Assembly: GCF_004340945.1 (NCBI RefSeq)
Contig: NZ_SLYD01000003.1
Span: 1-64,000, forward strand
Length of the DNA: 64,000 nt
Direction: 5' to 3'
Source of the DNA: Sphingomonas sp. PP-F2F-A104-K0414
GTDB taxonomy: Bacteria > Pseudomonadota > Alphaproteobacteria > Sphingomonadales > Sphingomonadaceae
The notes under the pieces are model-generated. The model searched no databases. It worked only from the letters and a program-made list of their open reading frames with translations, and was not told the origin of the DNA. The translations under genes were made by a program, and so were the position numbers. Within the stretch, counting starts at the first letter, position 1, and each line of letters opens with the position of its first letter. Of the stretch, positions 41,215 to 49,391 are shown piece by piece.

Positions 41215-42249
41215 ATCGAAGCAGCCCTTCCGGAACGCCTCGCGCGTGCGATCGCGCTCGCAGGTCCGATTCCCGTTGCGCAGTATATGGCGGCGGCCAA
41301 CGCCCAGTATTATGCGACGCGTGATCCGCTGGGGGCTGCGGGGGACTTCACTACTGCGCCTGAGATTAGCCAGATGTTCGGCGAGCTGATCGGTCTTTGG
41401 TGCGCCGATCTGTGGGACCGGGCTGGGCGGCCGGACGTGGCGTGGGTCGAGCTCGGGCCGGGCCGCGGTACGCTCGCTGCCGACGCCGGGCGAGCGATGG
41501 CGAAGGCTGGCTTCAACCCCGAGATCCATTTCGTCGAGACCAGCCCGGCGCTGCGGAAGGCGCAGGCCGAGCGCGTGCCGACAGCGACCTGGCACGATAC
41601 GATCGATACGCTGCCGACCGATCGCCCGCTGATCGTCGCCGCCAACGAGTTCTTCGATGCGCTGCCGATCCGGCAATTGGTGAAGCGCGCGCAGTGGCAC
41701 GAACGCCTGGTCGCGGCGCAGGACCTGCTGTTCCTGCCGATCGCCGGCAAGCCGCTGCCCGACGCAGTCATTCCCGAGCCGTTCCGCGATGCCCCCGCGG
41801 GCTCGATTCTCGAGACGTCACCCGCTGCCGTTACCATCGTCCGCGGCCTCGCCAAGCGGATCGCCGCGCAGGGCGGTGCGCTGATCGCGATCGACTATGG
41901 GTATGAGGGGCCGGCACTCGGCGACACCTTGCAGGCGGTCCGCAGCCACGCGTTCGCCAACCCGTTCGAGGCGCCAGGCGAGCACGACCTGACCGCGCAT
42001 GTCGATTTTACGACGCTTGCCGCCGCGGCGCAGACCGAGGGTGCGGTGGCGTGGGGGCCGGTGAGCCAGCGCGACCTGCTCGGCGGGCTCGGGATCGATT
42101 CGCGGACATCCGCGCTCGCCAAGGCGTCGCCTGCGCGGGCGGAAGCATTGGCAGCGGATCGAAGGAGGTTGATGGACGATATGGGTACGCTTTTCAAAGC
42201 GCTGGCGATCACCGCGCCAACTTGGCCGACCCCGGCGGCGTTTGCATGA
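41146..42249 (+). CDS. SAM-dependent methyltransferase, MidA/NDUFAF7 family
   Basis: A protein of about 367 aa of the COG1565/MidA family. The human relative NDUFAF7 methylates an arginine in complex I, so a role in complex I assembly is possible. Family features: QYMAAANAQYYATRDPLGAAGDFTTAPEISQMFGE (spread over about 45-80), the SAM site WVELGPGRGTLAADAGRA, VAANEFFDALPIRQLV and IAIDYGYEG. The first 23 residues (MAANVMAKDNPAPPLTPPAS and on) are encoded by a repeat element, so the ancestral start may lie further in. Coupled to the next gene by ATGA. Confidence 0.88.
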   Translation: MAANVMAKDNPAPPLTPPASGRGIEAALPERLARAIALAGPIPVAQYMAAANAQYYATRDPLGAAGDFTTAPEISQMFGELIGLWCADLWDRAGRPDVAWVELGPGRGTLAADAGRAMAKAGFNPEIHFVETSPALRKAQAERVPTATWHDTIDTLPTDRPLIVAANEFFDALPIRQLVKRAQWHERLVAAQDLLFLPIAGKPLPDAVIPEPFRDAPAGSILETSPAAVTIVRGLAKRIAAQGGALIAIDYGYEGPALGDTLQAVRSHAFANPFEAPGEHDLTAHVDFTTLAAAAQTEGAVAWGPVSQRDLLGGLGIDSRTSALAKASPARAEALAADRRRLMDDMGTLFKALAITAPTWPTPAAFA

Positions 42250-42758
42250 TCGCCTATCGCGATGCGGTGCCCGCCGACGGTGCAGAACTTGCCGCGATGG
42301 CGAAGCGGTCGTTCACCGACACGTTCGGCACGCTGTATCGGCCCGAAGATCTTGCTGCGTTTCTCGAGCAAGCGTTCGGAGAAAAGGGTTTGCCGGCGCA
42401 GCTGTCCGACCCTGCCTTCACCGTGCGCGTCGCCATGGACGAGGCGGGTAAGATCGTCGGGTTTGCGAAGATCGGCCCTGTTGCCTTTCCCGGCGACTGG
42501 CCTGCGTCCGCGATCGAACTTTATCAGCTTTATGTGCGCAGCGACCAGCACGGCGCGGGTGTCGGCCCGGCGTTGATGGATTGGGCGATCGATGTCGCAC
42601 GCGCCGAGGGGCGGACGGAGATGATCCTGAGCGTGTATGTGGATAACCACCGGGCGCACCGGTTCTATCAGCGGTACGGCTTCGTCGAGATTGGGCGGTA
42701 TGTGTTCATGGTCGGCGAGCAGCCTGATGATGATCGCATTATGCGGCTTGTGCTGTGA
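42246..42758 (+). CDS. GNAT family N-acetyltransferase
   Basis: A 170-aa acetyltransferase. The acetyl-CoA-binding motif is YVRSDQHGAGVGPALMDWAI, followed by ILSVYVDNHRAHRFYQRYGFVEIG, typical of the family. Substrate unknown. ATG 42246 overlaps the preceding stop (ATGA), so it is translationally coupled to the MidA-like gene. Confidence 0.9.
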   Translation: MIAYRDAVPADGAELAAMAKRSFTDTFGTLYRPEDLAAFLEQAFGEKGLPAQLSDPAFTVRVAMDEAGKIVGFAKIGPVAFPGDWPASAIELYQLYVRSDQHGAGVGPALMDWAIDVARAEGRTEMILSVYVDNHRAHRFYQRYGFVEIGRYVFMVGEQPDDDRIMRLVL

Positions 42759-42792
42759 TCGGCGGCGCTACCAGAGATATCGTAGCGAAAGG

Positions 42793-42900
42793 CCACCACC
42801 CCGGCGGAGGCCGGGGCCCAGTTGGAAAGGTCTTGGTAACGGCGCGATGCCTGCTGTTAGGAACGTCACCCAACTGGGCCCCGGCCTCCGCCGGGGTGGG
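42793..42900. repeat. Paired palindromic repeat, family C
   Basis: CCACCCCGGCGGAGGCCGGGG and its inverted partner ending GGGGTGGG, with inner arms CCCAGTTGG/CCAACTGGG, between the GNAT gene and pgeF. Confidence 0.87.
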
Positions 42901-42927
42901 GATGTGCTTGATGTTGGGTGACCTAAA

Positions 42928-43698
42928 ATGACCATCGACCTCCTCCGCGCGAAGGCGCTTGGCGAAATCCCGCATGGCTTTTTCGGCCGACGCGGCGGCG
43001 TCTCGACCGGTGCGTATGCGAGCCTCAATGTCGGTATCGGGTCTGACGACGACCCCGCCGCCATAGCTGAGAACCGTCGCCGCGCCATCGAAGCCGTTCT
43101 TCCCGGCGCGAAACTCGTTGGTATGTACCAAGTCCATTCCGCCGACGCAGTTACCGTGATCCATCCGTTCGACGACGCGATTCGCCCGCATGCCGATGCG
43201 CTGGTCACCAACCGTCCCGGCCTCGCGCTCGGCATCCTCACCGCAGACTGTGCACCCGTCCTGTTCGCCGACCGCGAGGCCGGCGTCGTCGCCGCCGCGC
43301 ACGCCGGCTGGAAGGGCGCGCTCGGCGGCGTTACCGACTCCACGATCCTCGCGATGGAGGCGATCGGTGCGCACCGCGATCGGATCGTCGCCGCGGTCGG
43401 GCCGTGCATCGCGCGCGCCAGCTACGAGGTCGACGACGGCTTCATCCGGCGGTTCTGCGAGGCGGATCCGGAGAACGAACGTTTCTTTGCGGATGGCCGT
43501 GCGGATCATTACCAGTTCGATCTCGAGGCCTATGTCGTCAGCCGGCTCGCGGTCGCCGGGATCGGGCGGATCGAGGCGCTCGGGCTCGACACCTATGCCG
43601 CCAAAGACGGGGGCGAGACGCGCTTCTTCAGTTATCGGCGCGCGACCCATCGCGGCGAACCCTCTTATGGGCGCCAGATCAGCATCATCGGGCTGTAA
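42928..43698 (+). CDS. pgeF: Peptidoglycan editing factor / multicopper-like laccase-domain protein
   Basis: A 256-aa protein of the PgeF (YfiH) family, which removes wrongly incorporated serine-containing muropeptide precursors; relatives also show purine nucleoside or oxidase activity. Metal-binding residues are in MYQVHSADAV, LTADCAPVLFAD, AAAHAGWKGALGG and GPCIARASYEV. C terminus RATHRGEPSYGRQISIIGL is typical. Confidence 0.93.
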   Translation: MTIDLLRAKALGEIPHGFFGRRGGVSTGAYASLNVGIGSDDDPAAIAENRRRAIEAVLPGAKLVGMYQVHSADAVTVIHPFDDAIRPHADALVTNRPGLALGILTADCAPVLFADREAGVVAAAHAGWKGALGGVTDSTILAMEAIGAHRDRIVAAVGPCIARASYEVDDGFIRRFCEADPENERFFADGRADHYQFDLEAYVVSRLAVAGIGRIEALGLDTYAAKDGGETRFFSYRRATHRGEPSYGRQISIIGL

Positions 43699-43772
43699 CG
43701 CCTCCCAAAGCCTGCGCTGGTCGTTTAGGCTCCGCACATCGGCTCGCATAAGACGGGCCACGCAGGAGTTTA

Positions 43773-45122
43773 TTGATGTCCGATACCCCGAATAACGCCG
43801 GTGCCGTTCCCGCGGAAACCGAAGCCGATCTGACCGGAGTCGCGGCACGCGTCGCGCCTAAGCCCGAGGTCGAGAAGATCGGCGGTCGCAAGCTGAAGCC
43901 GTCGACCTTGATGATGGGTCATGGTTACGACCCGTCGCTGTCGGAAGGCTCGCTGAAGCCGCCGATCTTCCTCACCTCGACCTTCGTGTTTCCCAACGCG
44001 GCGGCGGGCAAGCGTCACTTCGAAGGCGTCACCGGCAAGCGTCCGGGCGGTGCCGAGGGGCTCGTCTATTCGCGCTTCAACGGCCCGAACCAGGAGATCC
44101 TCGAGGATCGCCTCGGCGTCTGGGAAGAGGCGGAGGACGCGCTCGCCTTCTCGTCGGGCATGTCGGCGATCGCGACGCTGTTCCTCGCGATGGTCAAGCC
44201 GGGTGACACGATCGTCCATTCGGGGCCGTTGTACGCGGCGACCGAGACGCTGATCGGCCGCGTGCTCGGCAAGTTCGGGGTCAAGTGGCTCGACTTCCCG
44301 GCGGGTGCGACGCGCGAGGAGATCGATGCGGTGATGACCGAGGCGGCGACCGGCAACGTCGCGTTGATCTATCTGGAAAGCCCGGCGAACCCGACCAATG
44401 CACTGGTCGACGTCGAGGCGGTCCAGGCCAGCCGGGACGCAATCTTCAAGGGCGAGAAGCCACCGATTGCGATCGACAACACCTTCCTCGGGCCGCTGTG
44501 GTTCCAGCCGCTCAAGCATGGTGCGGATATCGTCGTGTACTCGCTGACCAAGTATGTCGGCGGGCATTCGGATCTGGTCGCGGGCGGCGTGCTGGGGTCG
44601 AAGGAGCACATCAACACGATCCGGACGATGCGGAACACGATCGGGACGATCACCGATCCGAATACCGCGTGGATGCTGCTGCGATCGCTGGAGACGCTGG
44701 AACTGCGGATGAGCCGTGCGGGCGAGAATGCGGCGAAGGTGTGTGGCTTCCTGCGCCATCATCCGAAGGTGGAGCGGGTCGCGTATCTCGGTTTCCTCGA
44801 GGACGAGCCGGGCATGGAGCGGCAGGCGGATATCTATCGCCGCCATTGCACCGGCGGCGGCTCGACCTTCTCGCTGTATCTGAAGGGCGGCGAGCGCGAG
44901 AGCTTCGCGTTCCTCGATGCGTTGAAGATCGCCAAGCTCGCGGTGTCGCTGGGCGGGACCGAAACGCTGGCGAGCCATCCGGCGGGGATGACGCATCTTT
45001 CGGTGCCCGATGCGCGGAAGCAGGCGCTGGGGATTACGGACAACCTCGTGCGGATCTCGATCGGGGTGGAGGATCCGGACGATCTGATCGCCGATTTCGA
45101 GCAGGCGCTGGAGACGATCTGA
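43773..45122 (+). CDS. PLP-dependent trans-sulfuration enzyme (cystathionine gamma-synthase/lyase family)
   Basis: A 449-aa enzyme of the Cys/Met metabolism PLP family. Features: YSRFNGPNQEILEDRLGVWE, FSSGMSAIATLF, SGPLYAATETLIG, IYLESPANPTNALVD, IAIDNTFLGP and the PLP lysine in YSLTKYVGGHSDLVAGG. It could act as cystathionine gamma-synthase, O-succinylhomoserine sulfhydrylase or methionine gamma-lyase; the sequence does not decide. An N-terminal extension of about 45 residues precedes the core. A good Shine-Dalgarno CAGGAG precedes the start. No SAM riboswitch was recognised in the 74-base leader. Confidence 0.9.
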   Translation: MMSDTPNNAGAVPAETEADLTGVAARVAPKPEVEKIGGRKLKPSTLMMGHGYDPSLSEGSLKPPIFLTSTFVFPNAAAGKRHFEGVTGKRPGGAEGLVYSRFNGPNQEILEDRLGVWEEAEDALAFSSGMSAIATLFLAMVKPGDTIVHSGPLYAATETLIGRVLGKFGVKWLDFPAGATREEIDAVMTEAATGNVALIYLESPANPTNALVDVEAVQASRDAIFKGEKPPIAIDNTFLGPLWFQPLKHGADIVVYSLTKYVGGHSDLVAGGVLGSKEHINTIRTMRNTIGTITDPNTAWMLLRSLETLELRMSRAGENAAKVCGFLRHHPKVERVAYLGFLEDEPGMERQADIYRRHCTGGGSTFSLYLKGGERESFAFLDALKIAKLAVSLGGTETLASHPAGMTHLSVPDARKQALGITDNLVRISIGVEDPDDLIADFEQALETI

Positions 45123-45144
45123 GCTGCTCAGGCAACTCCCACTT

Positions 45145-45242
45145 CTTGTTCTCCCGCGAAGGGTCTCCCTTCAAAGTAATACTTTGAAGGGGCCCTGACG
45201 GCGGGAGCCCAGTCTGGGTCCCCGCCTTCGCGGGGAAACAAG
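45145..45242. repeat. Palindromic repeat interrupted by a second palindrome
   Basis: Outer arms are TTCTCCCGCGAA...GGCGGGAGCCCAG and CTGGGTCCCCGCCTTCGCGGGGAA. The left arm is split by about 35 bases centred on a perfect hairpin, CCCTTCAAAGT-AAT-ACTTTGAAGGG (45167-45191). Without the insert the arm would pair like the right one. Confidence 0.7.
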
Positions 45243-45320
45243 GAGTGGGCGTTACACCTGTGGCGCAAGGTGGGTGGGTTTTGAGTGAACTCTTCGCCAC
45301 GACCCGCTAGCATCCGATCG

Positions 45321-45839
45321 ATGCCGATCTTTACCCCTATCCCGCAGCACGAGTTCGTCGCCGCGATCCACATCCTCGCCGCCAAGCTGGTCGAGGATAT
45401 CGCGTGGAAACCCGATTACATCATCGGCATCGGCCGCGGTGGGCTCGTGCCGGCGGTGTTCCTCAGCCACGCGATCGGGCTGCCGACCCTGTCGGTCGAT
45501 TATTCGAGCCAGGTGAAGGACTTTGCCGACGAGCCGCTGGTCAAGCTGGCCAAGCGGACGCGGGATGGCGAGCGGCTGCTGTTTCTCGACGACATCAACG
45601 ATTCAGGGCGGACGATCACGCATCTGCGCGGGGCGCTGGCGGCGGCGGGTGCTGTCGAGGGTGCGGTGCGGTTTGCGATGTTGATCGATAACGTCAGCTC
45701 GGCGGAGCGGATCGACTATAGTGCGCGGGTTATCGACCGGGCAGTGACGAAGGACTGGTTCGTGTTTCCTTGGGAGGCGGTGGCACCGGCCGCGGCGATC
45801 GCGGAGGATGCGGCCGAGGTGCCCGAGCGGATCGCGTAA
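45321..45839 (+). CDS. Phosphoribosyltransferase family protein
   Basis: A 172-aa type I phosphoribosyltransferase. It has YIIGIGRGGLVPAVFLSHAI and the PRPP loop LLFLDDINDSGRTI, followed by AAAGAVEGAVRFAMLI. Resembles xanthine/hypoxanthine PRTases of purine salvage; the base specificity is not evident. ATG 45321 fits the family N terminus (MPIFTPIPQHEFV). Confidence 0.88.
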   Translation: MPIFTPIPQHEFVAAIHILAAKLVEDIAWKPDYIIGIGRGGLVPAVFLSHAIGLPTLSVDYSSQVKDFADEPLVKLAKRTRDGERLLFLDDINDSGRTITHLRGALAAAGAVEGAVRFAMLIDNVSSAERIDYSARVIDRAVTKDWFVFPWEAVAPAAAIAEDAAEVPERIA

Positions 45840-45875
45840 CCACCCGACGACCCTCCGCCATCTTTACGATCTACC

Positions 45876-45956
45876 GTCATCCTGACGAAAGTCAGGACCC
45901 AGAGGCAAGATCGACGATGGTCAGTTACCCTGGGTCCTGACTTTCGTCAGGATGAC
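45876..45956. repeat. Paired palindromic repeat, family A
   Basis: Inverted copies of TCCTGAC-GAAA-GTCAGGA with GTCA/TGAC ends. It occupies part of the 374-base gap between the PRT gene and the convergent glycine-zipper gene. Confidence 0.88.
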
Positions 45957-46012
45957 AGAATAGGGCGCTCCGGCACTATCGGTGCGGGGAATGTGCAACT
46001 GCAGACAAACAA

Positions 46013-46043
46013 AGGGCCGGCTTCCGAACGGGAAACCGGCCCT
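46013..46043 (-). terminator. Rho-independent terminator of the glycine-zipper gene
   Basis: On the minus strand AGGGCCGG-TTTCC-CGTT-CGGAAG-CCGGCCCT forms a long stem followed by TTGTTTGT. It lies about 170 bases after the stop of the minus-strand gene at 46214. The intervening DNA (46044-46213) has no gene. Confidence 0.8.
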
Positions 46044-46213
46044 CGCCCTCGATACGCTACGCGAGGGAACTGGGAAACTGGTTGGGCTCAAGCGGGCGGG
46101 ACGTCGGCAAAGCCGTCGCCCACTCGACCTGGGGTCGGGTCAGGCTGGGCCTGCCCGCCGTCCGTGCCGGCGATTGCTCGCTTTCGCTTGCATCAGCCCG
46201 GGCGTTGCCGGGC

Positions 46214-46603
46214 CTATCGGCGGCAGTACCCCGGATTATCCGACTTATCGATCGCGTTACCGGCGAGCGCGCCACCGGCTGCGCCGAGGACTGCGCCGAG
46301 CGTCCGATTACCACGGCCCGCGACGGTGTTGCCGAGCAATCCGCCGGCGAGCGCGCCGACGATCGTGCCGCCCGAATTGTCGCAACCGCGACGGCTGCGC
46401 GCGTTGTAATTGTAGCGGCGATCGTTGCCGCGATACTCGCGATAGCCACGGTCGTAGCCACCATCGCGGTAGCCGCCACCCTGATAGCCATCGTAGCCAC
46501 GCTCGTAGCGCGAGCCCCAGCGCTGCGCATCGGCGGCAGCGGGAACGAGGGCGGTCGCACCCAATGCGAGGGCACTGGCGGCGAGTGTAAAAGTCTTGAA
46601 CAT
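46214..46603 (-). CDS. Secreted glycine-zipper 2TM domain protein
   Basis: A 129-aa exported protein. Residues 1-26 are a signal peptide (MFKTFTLAASALALGATALV, cleavage after ADA). A repetitive Gly/Tyr/Arg-rich segment follows (about 27-70), then a glycine-zipper pair GTIVGALAGGLLGNTVAG and LGAVLGAAGGALAGNAI. Such proteins associate with the outer membrane. ACGGGAGACG precedes ATG 46603; an open frame to 47662 is the antisense of the next gene. Confidence 0.88.
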   Translation of the reverse strand: MFKTFTLAASALALGATALVPAAADAQRWGSRYERGYDGYQGGGYRDGGYDRGYREYRGNDRRYNYNARSRRGCDNSGGTIVGALAGGLLGNTVAGRGNRTLGAVLGAAGGALAGNAIDKSDNPGYCRR

Positions 46604-46759
46604 CGTGCGTCTCCCGTTGGGGATTTCGGCGGCGGCGGGGGCCGTGCTTCCATCCTCGATGAGACGCGTATGGGTGATTCGCATTGAGCTAAGCCTGAAT
46701 GCCTCCGTTATCCGCTGTTCATGCTTCCGCGGATCGCCGGACACCCTATGAGGGATGCG

Positions 46760-47785
46760 ATGCGGCGCTTGATCACTGTCCTGTTCGTCGCGGTGAGCGT
46801 CTGTGCGATCGTGCCGACTTGGTCGGGCGAAGCGCGGCTCGACCTGCTCGGCACGCATGCGCAGCTGACCGCGACGCGCGTGATGCTCGATCGCACCAAC
46901 CCGCGGCACGTGCGGGTCGGGGGGCTGACGTATCTGGGCGGTGTGGCGCTTGCCAGCCGCGATCGGGCGTTTGGCGGCTTCTCGTCGATGGACGTCACGC
47001 CGACGGCAAGCGGCAATCGCTTCACGCTGCTCAGCGACGGCGGCAACATCGTCCAGTTCGACATGGGCGCCGACTGGCTGCCACACCGGGTCGCGTTCAA
47101 GAACCTGCCCGCGGGGCCCGGCATCGGCTGGGAGAAGCGCGACCGCGACAGCGAATCGATGGCGGTCGATCCGGTCACGGGAAAGATCTGGGTCGGGTTC
47201 GAGGACCGCAATTCGATCTGGCGCTATGCGCCGGGCTTCGCGCGGTACGAGGCGCGCGTGAACCCTGAGGCGATGCGGCGATGGCCAGCGAACGGCGGGC
47301 CCGAATCGATGGCGCGGCTGCCCGATGGTCGATTCGTCGTCATCAGCGAAGAGGCGCATGTCCGGCGGCCGGACTGGTCCGGCTCGGACGAGGAGCGGTT
47401 GCATACGCGGCAGGCGCTGATCTTTGCAGGCGATCCGACAGGGGCGGGGGCGCCGAAGCGATTCGCGTACGAGCCCTATGGTCGGTATGATCCATCGGAC
47501 GTCACCGCGCTGCCGAATGGCGACCTGCTGGTGCTCGATCGCGGTTTTCGGCTGCCGTTTATCTTCTCGGCGCGGATATCGCGGGTGGCGGCGCGCGATG
47601 TGGCGGCGGGGCGAATCGCACGTGGCCGGCTGATCGCGACGATCGACGCGCCGCTGATCCACGATAATTTCGAGGGGATCGACACGACGGTCGAGAACGG
47701 CGCGACGATCGTGTGGATCGTGTCCGACGACAACCAGATGGTTCTCCAGCGGACGCTGTTGCTGAAGTTTCGGCTGGAGCGGTAG
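46760..47785 (+). CDS. Phytase-like esterase-like activity domain protein, exported
   Basis: A protein of about 341 aa of the 'esterase-like activity of phytase' family, a beta-propeller fold. A signal peptide (MRRLITVLFVAVSVCAIVPT) starts at ATG 46760 behind GAGGG; starts at 46748 or 46721 are also open. Typical segments: GGLTYLGGVALASRD, FTLLSDGGNIVQFD, ESMAVDPVTGKIWVGFEDRN and DNFEGIDTTVENG, VWIVSDDNQM. The physiological substrate is unknown. Confidence 0.85.
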   Translation: MRRLITVLFVAVSVCAIVPTWSGEARLDLLGTHAQLTATRVMLDRTNPRHVRVGGLTYLGGVALASRDRAFGGFSSMDVTPTASGNRFTLLSDGGNIVQFDMGADWLPHRVAFKNLPAGPGIGWEKRDRDSESMAVDPVTGKIWVGFEDRNSIWRYAPGFARYEARVNPEAMRRWPANGGPESMARLPDGRFVVISEEAHVRRPDWSGSDEERLHTRQALIFAGDPTGAGAPKRFAYEPYGRYDPSDVTALPNGDLLVLDRGFRLPFIFSARISRVAARDVAAGRIARGRLIATIDAPLIHDNFEGIDTTVENGATIVWIVSDDNQMVLQRTLLLKFRLER

Positions 47786-47843
47786 CGGCGTGGGGGGGGG
47801 GGGCAGCCGCCCGCCCGTTGCCCGTCATTCCAACACCGCAACC

Positions 47844-47925
47844 GTCATCCCAGCGGAAGCTGGGATCTTGCCGTGAGGCGGGCGCCGCCTGCCACGTGAG
47901 ATATCCCAGCTTTCGCTGGGATGAC
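47844..47925. repeat. Paired palindromic repeat, family B
   Basis: Arms CCCAGCGGAAGCTGGG and CCCAGCTTTCGCTGGG with GTCA/TGAC ends in the 300-base convergent gap before rpmB. A G-run of ten near 47791 precedes it. Confidence 0.87.
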
Positions 47926-48005
47926 GGGCAAGGTGGATGAGGGACCCGGGAGGCGTCTGTGGAAGTACGGGCGCATGCAGACCTCGTGCACCCACGAACG
48001 CCAAC

Positions 48006-48034
48006 GGCCCGCCCTGCGAGGTGCAGGGCGGGCC
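48006..48034 (-). terminator. Perfect 12-bp hairpin downstream of rpmB
   Basis: GGCCCGCCCTGC and GCAGGGCGGGCC pair perfectly around a 5-base loop, about 50 bases past the rpmB stop on the minus strand. There is no clear T-run, but the position suggests a terminator. Confidence 0.65.
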
Positions 48035-48086
48035 GCGGTGATCGCATCGCCCGCCGCTGCTAAGCGGCAAGCTTCGATCGTCGCTG

Positions 48087-48386
48087 TTAGGCGGCGACGG
48101 CCGAAGCGGCGATCTTCTTGACGACTTCGCGCTTCAGGCGACGAACGCGGAGCGACAGCTTGTCGTCCGAGACCTTCACCAGCCAGTTGTCGAGGCCGCC
48201 ATTGTGCTCGACGGTGCGCAGGCCGTGCGTTGAGACGCGCAGCTTGACGCCCTTCTCGAGCGAATCGGACAGCAGCGTGACGTTCTGCAGGTTCGGCAGG
48301 AACGTGCGCTTGGTCTTGTTGTTGGCGTGGGAGACGTTGTTCCCGACCATCCGGCCCTTGCCGGTCAGTTCGCAGATGCGCGACAT
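48087..48386 (-). CDS. rpmB: 50S ribosomal protein L28
   Basis: A 99-aa ribosomal protein with the L28 start [33 protein letters not shown] and [16 protein letters not shown]. The alphaproteobacterial form is longer than the E. coli one, as seen here. No partner rpmG is adjacent, which is common in this class. Confidence 0.97.
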   Translation of the reverse strand: MSRICELTGKGRMVGNNVSHANNKTKRTFLPNLQNVTLLSDSLEKGVKLRVSTHGLRTVEHNGGLDNWLVKVSDDKLSLRVRRLKREVVKKIAASAVAA

Positions 48387-48545
48387 GTGATTACCTATTC
48401 AAGTGTCGGGAGGAACCCCGGAAAGGCGCGCGGATAGCTGGCACGCCGGCTTTCGTCAACCGATTCACGTAAAACGTGTTGTGCAACCGGCAGCGCTCGG
48501 CGACGTTGTTACGCTATCGAACTGTTCAAGAAAAGGGGATGTCCT

Positions 48546-48764
48546 ATGCGTACGCTCTTGTCACTGGTCGCGATCGTCGTGCTGGTCGTGGTCGGCCTGA
48601 TGTATTTCGGGATCATCAACATCGACCAGACCCGCCAGGGCGTCGTCCAGGCGCCGAAGTTCCAGGCGGACGTCGCCAAGGTCACGCTCGGCACCGAGAA
48701 CAAGACCGTGGCGGTGCCGACGATCAACGTCGAGAAGCCGGCCAACAGCCAGGCACCGAACTGA
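48546..48764 (+). CDS. Small single-helix membrane protein, unknown
   Basis: A 72-aa protein with one N-terminal hydrophobic helix (about 3-24) and a polar tail rich in V, T, K and N. An AAGGGGA Shine-Dalgarno sequence precedes ATG 48546. It lies between divergent rpmB and tadA. No family recognised; the tail probably faces the periplasm. Confidence 0.75.
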   Translation: MRTLLSLVAIVVLVVVGLMYFGIINIDQTRQGVVQAPKFQADVAKVTLGTENKTVAVPTINVEKPANSQAPN

Positions 48765-48803
48765 GCTTTACGGGCGGGCACGCGCGGGGCAGGGCCTGAG
48801 GCC

Positions 48804-49253
48804 ATGTTCCCCGTTCCCGAACTCATGCGCCGCGCGCTCGACGCGGCACGCGATGCGGCGCTGGCTGGGGAAGTCCCGGTCGGCGCCGTTGTCGTTAAGG
48901 ACGGCATTATTATCGCTACGGCGGCCAATGCGCCGCGCGCGCTGTGCGATCCGACTGCGCATGCGGAGATCCAGGCGATTCGCGCTGCGGCTTCGGTGTT
49001 GGGGAGCGACCGCCTCGAGGGATGCGATCTTTGGGTGACGCTTGAGCCTTGCGCGATGTGTGCCGGGGCGATCGCGCATGCCCGGATTGCTCGGCTATAT
49101 TATGGGGCGCCCGATGCCAAGGGGGGCGCGGTCGAGCATGGGCCGCGGTTTTTTAGCCAGCCGACGTGTCATCACCGGCCTGAGATTTATGCGGGGATTG
49201 CCGAGACCGAGGCGGCGGGGATCTTGCGGGCGTTCTTTGCGAATCGACGGTAG
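48804..49253 (+). CDS. tadA: tRNA-specific adenosine deaminase
   Basis: A 149-aa zinc deaminase that converts A34 of tRNA-Arg(ACG) to inosine. The active site is H53-A-E55 with PCAMC (C83, C86) as zinc ligands, and GEVPVGAVVV and YYGAPDAKGGAVEHGPRFF are typical. Starts 39 bases after the small membrane protein, likely the same transcript. Confidence 0.94.
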   Translation: MFPVPELMRRALDAARDAALAGEVPVGAVVVKDGIIIATAANAPRALCDPTAHAEIQAIRAAASVLGSDRLEGCDLWVTLEPCAMCAGAIAHARIARLYYGAPDAKGGAVEHGPRFFSQPTCHHRPEIYAGIAETEAAGILRAFFANRR

Positions 49254-49269
49254 GGGGCGGTGCCGATGT

Positions 49270-49382
49270 TCCTCCCCTGCAAGGGGAGGTGGCAGCGCAT
49301 GGCGCTGACGGAGGGGTGACCCACTGTCGACAGGGTGACACCCCTCCGTCGCTTCGCGCCACCTCCCCTTGCAGGGGAGGAT
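49270..49382. repeat. Paired palindromic repeat, family D
   Basis: CCTCCCCTGCAAGGGGAGG and its partner CCTCCCCTTGCAGGGGAGG enclose inverted GACGGAGGGG and CCCCTCCGTC motifs; between the convergent tadA and pepN genes. Confidence 0.88.
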
Positions 49383-49391
49383 CGGTTCAGT

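Noticed and set aside
43699..43772. SAM-responsive riboswitch before the trans-sulfuration gene
   Set aside because: The 74-base leader shows no convincing pseudoknot or conserved SAM-II-type core.
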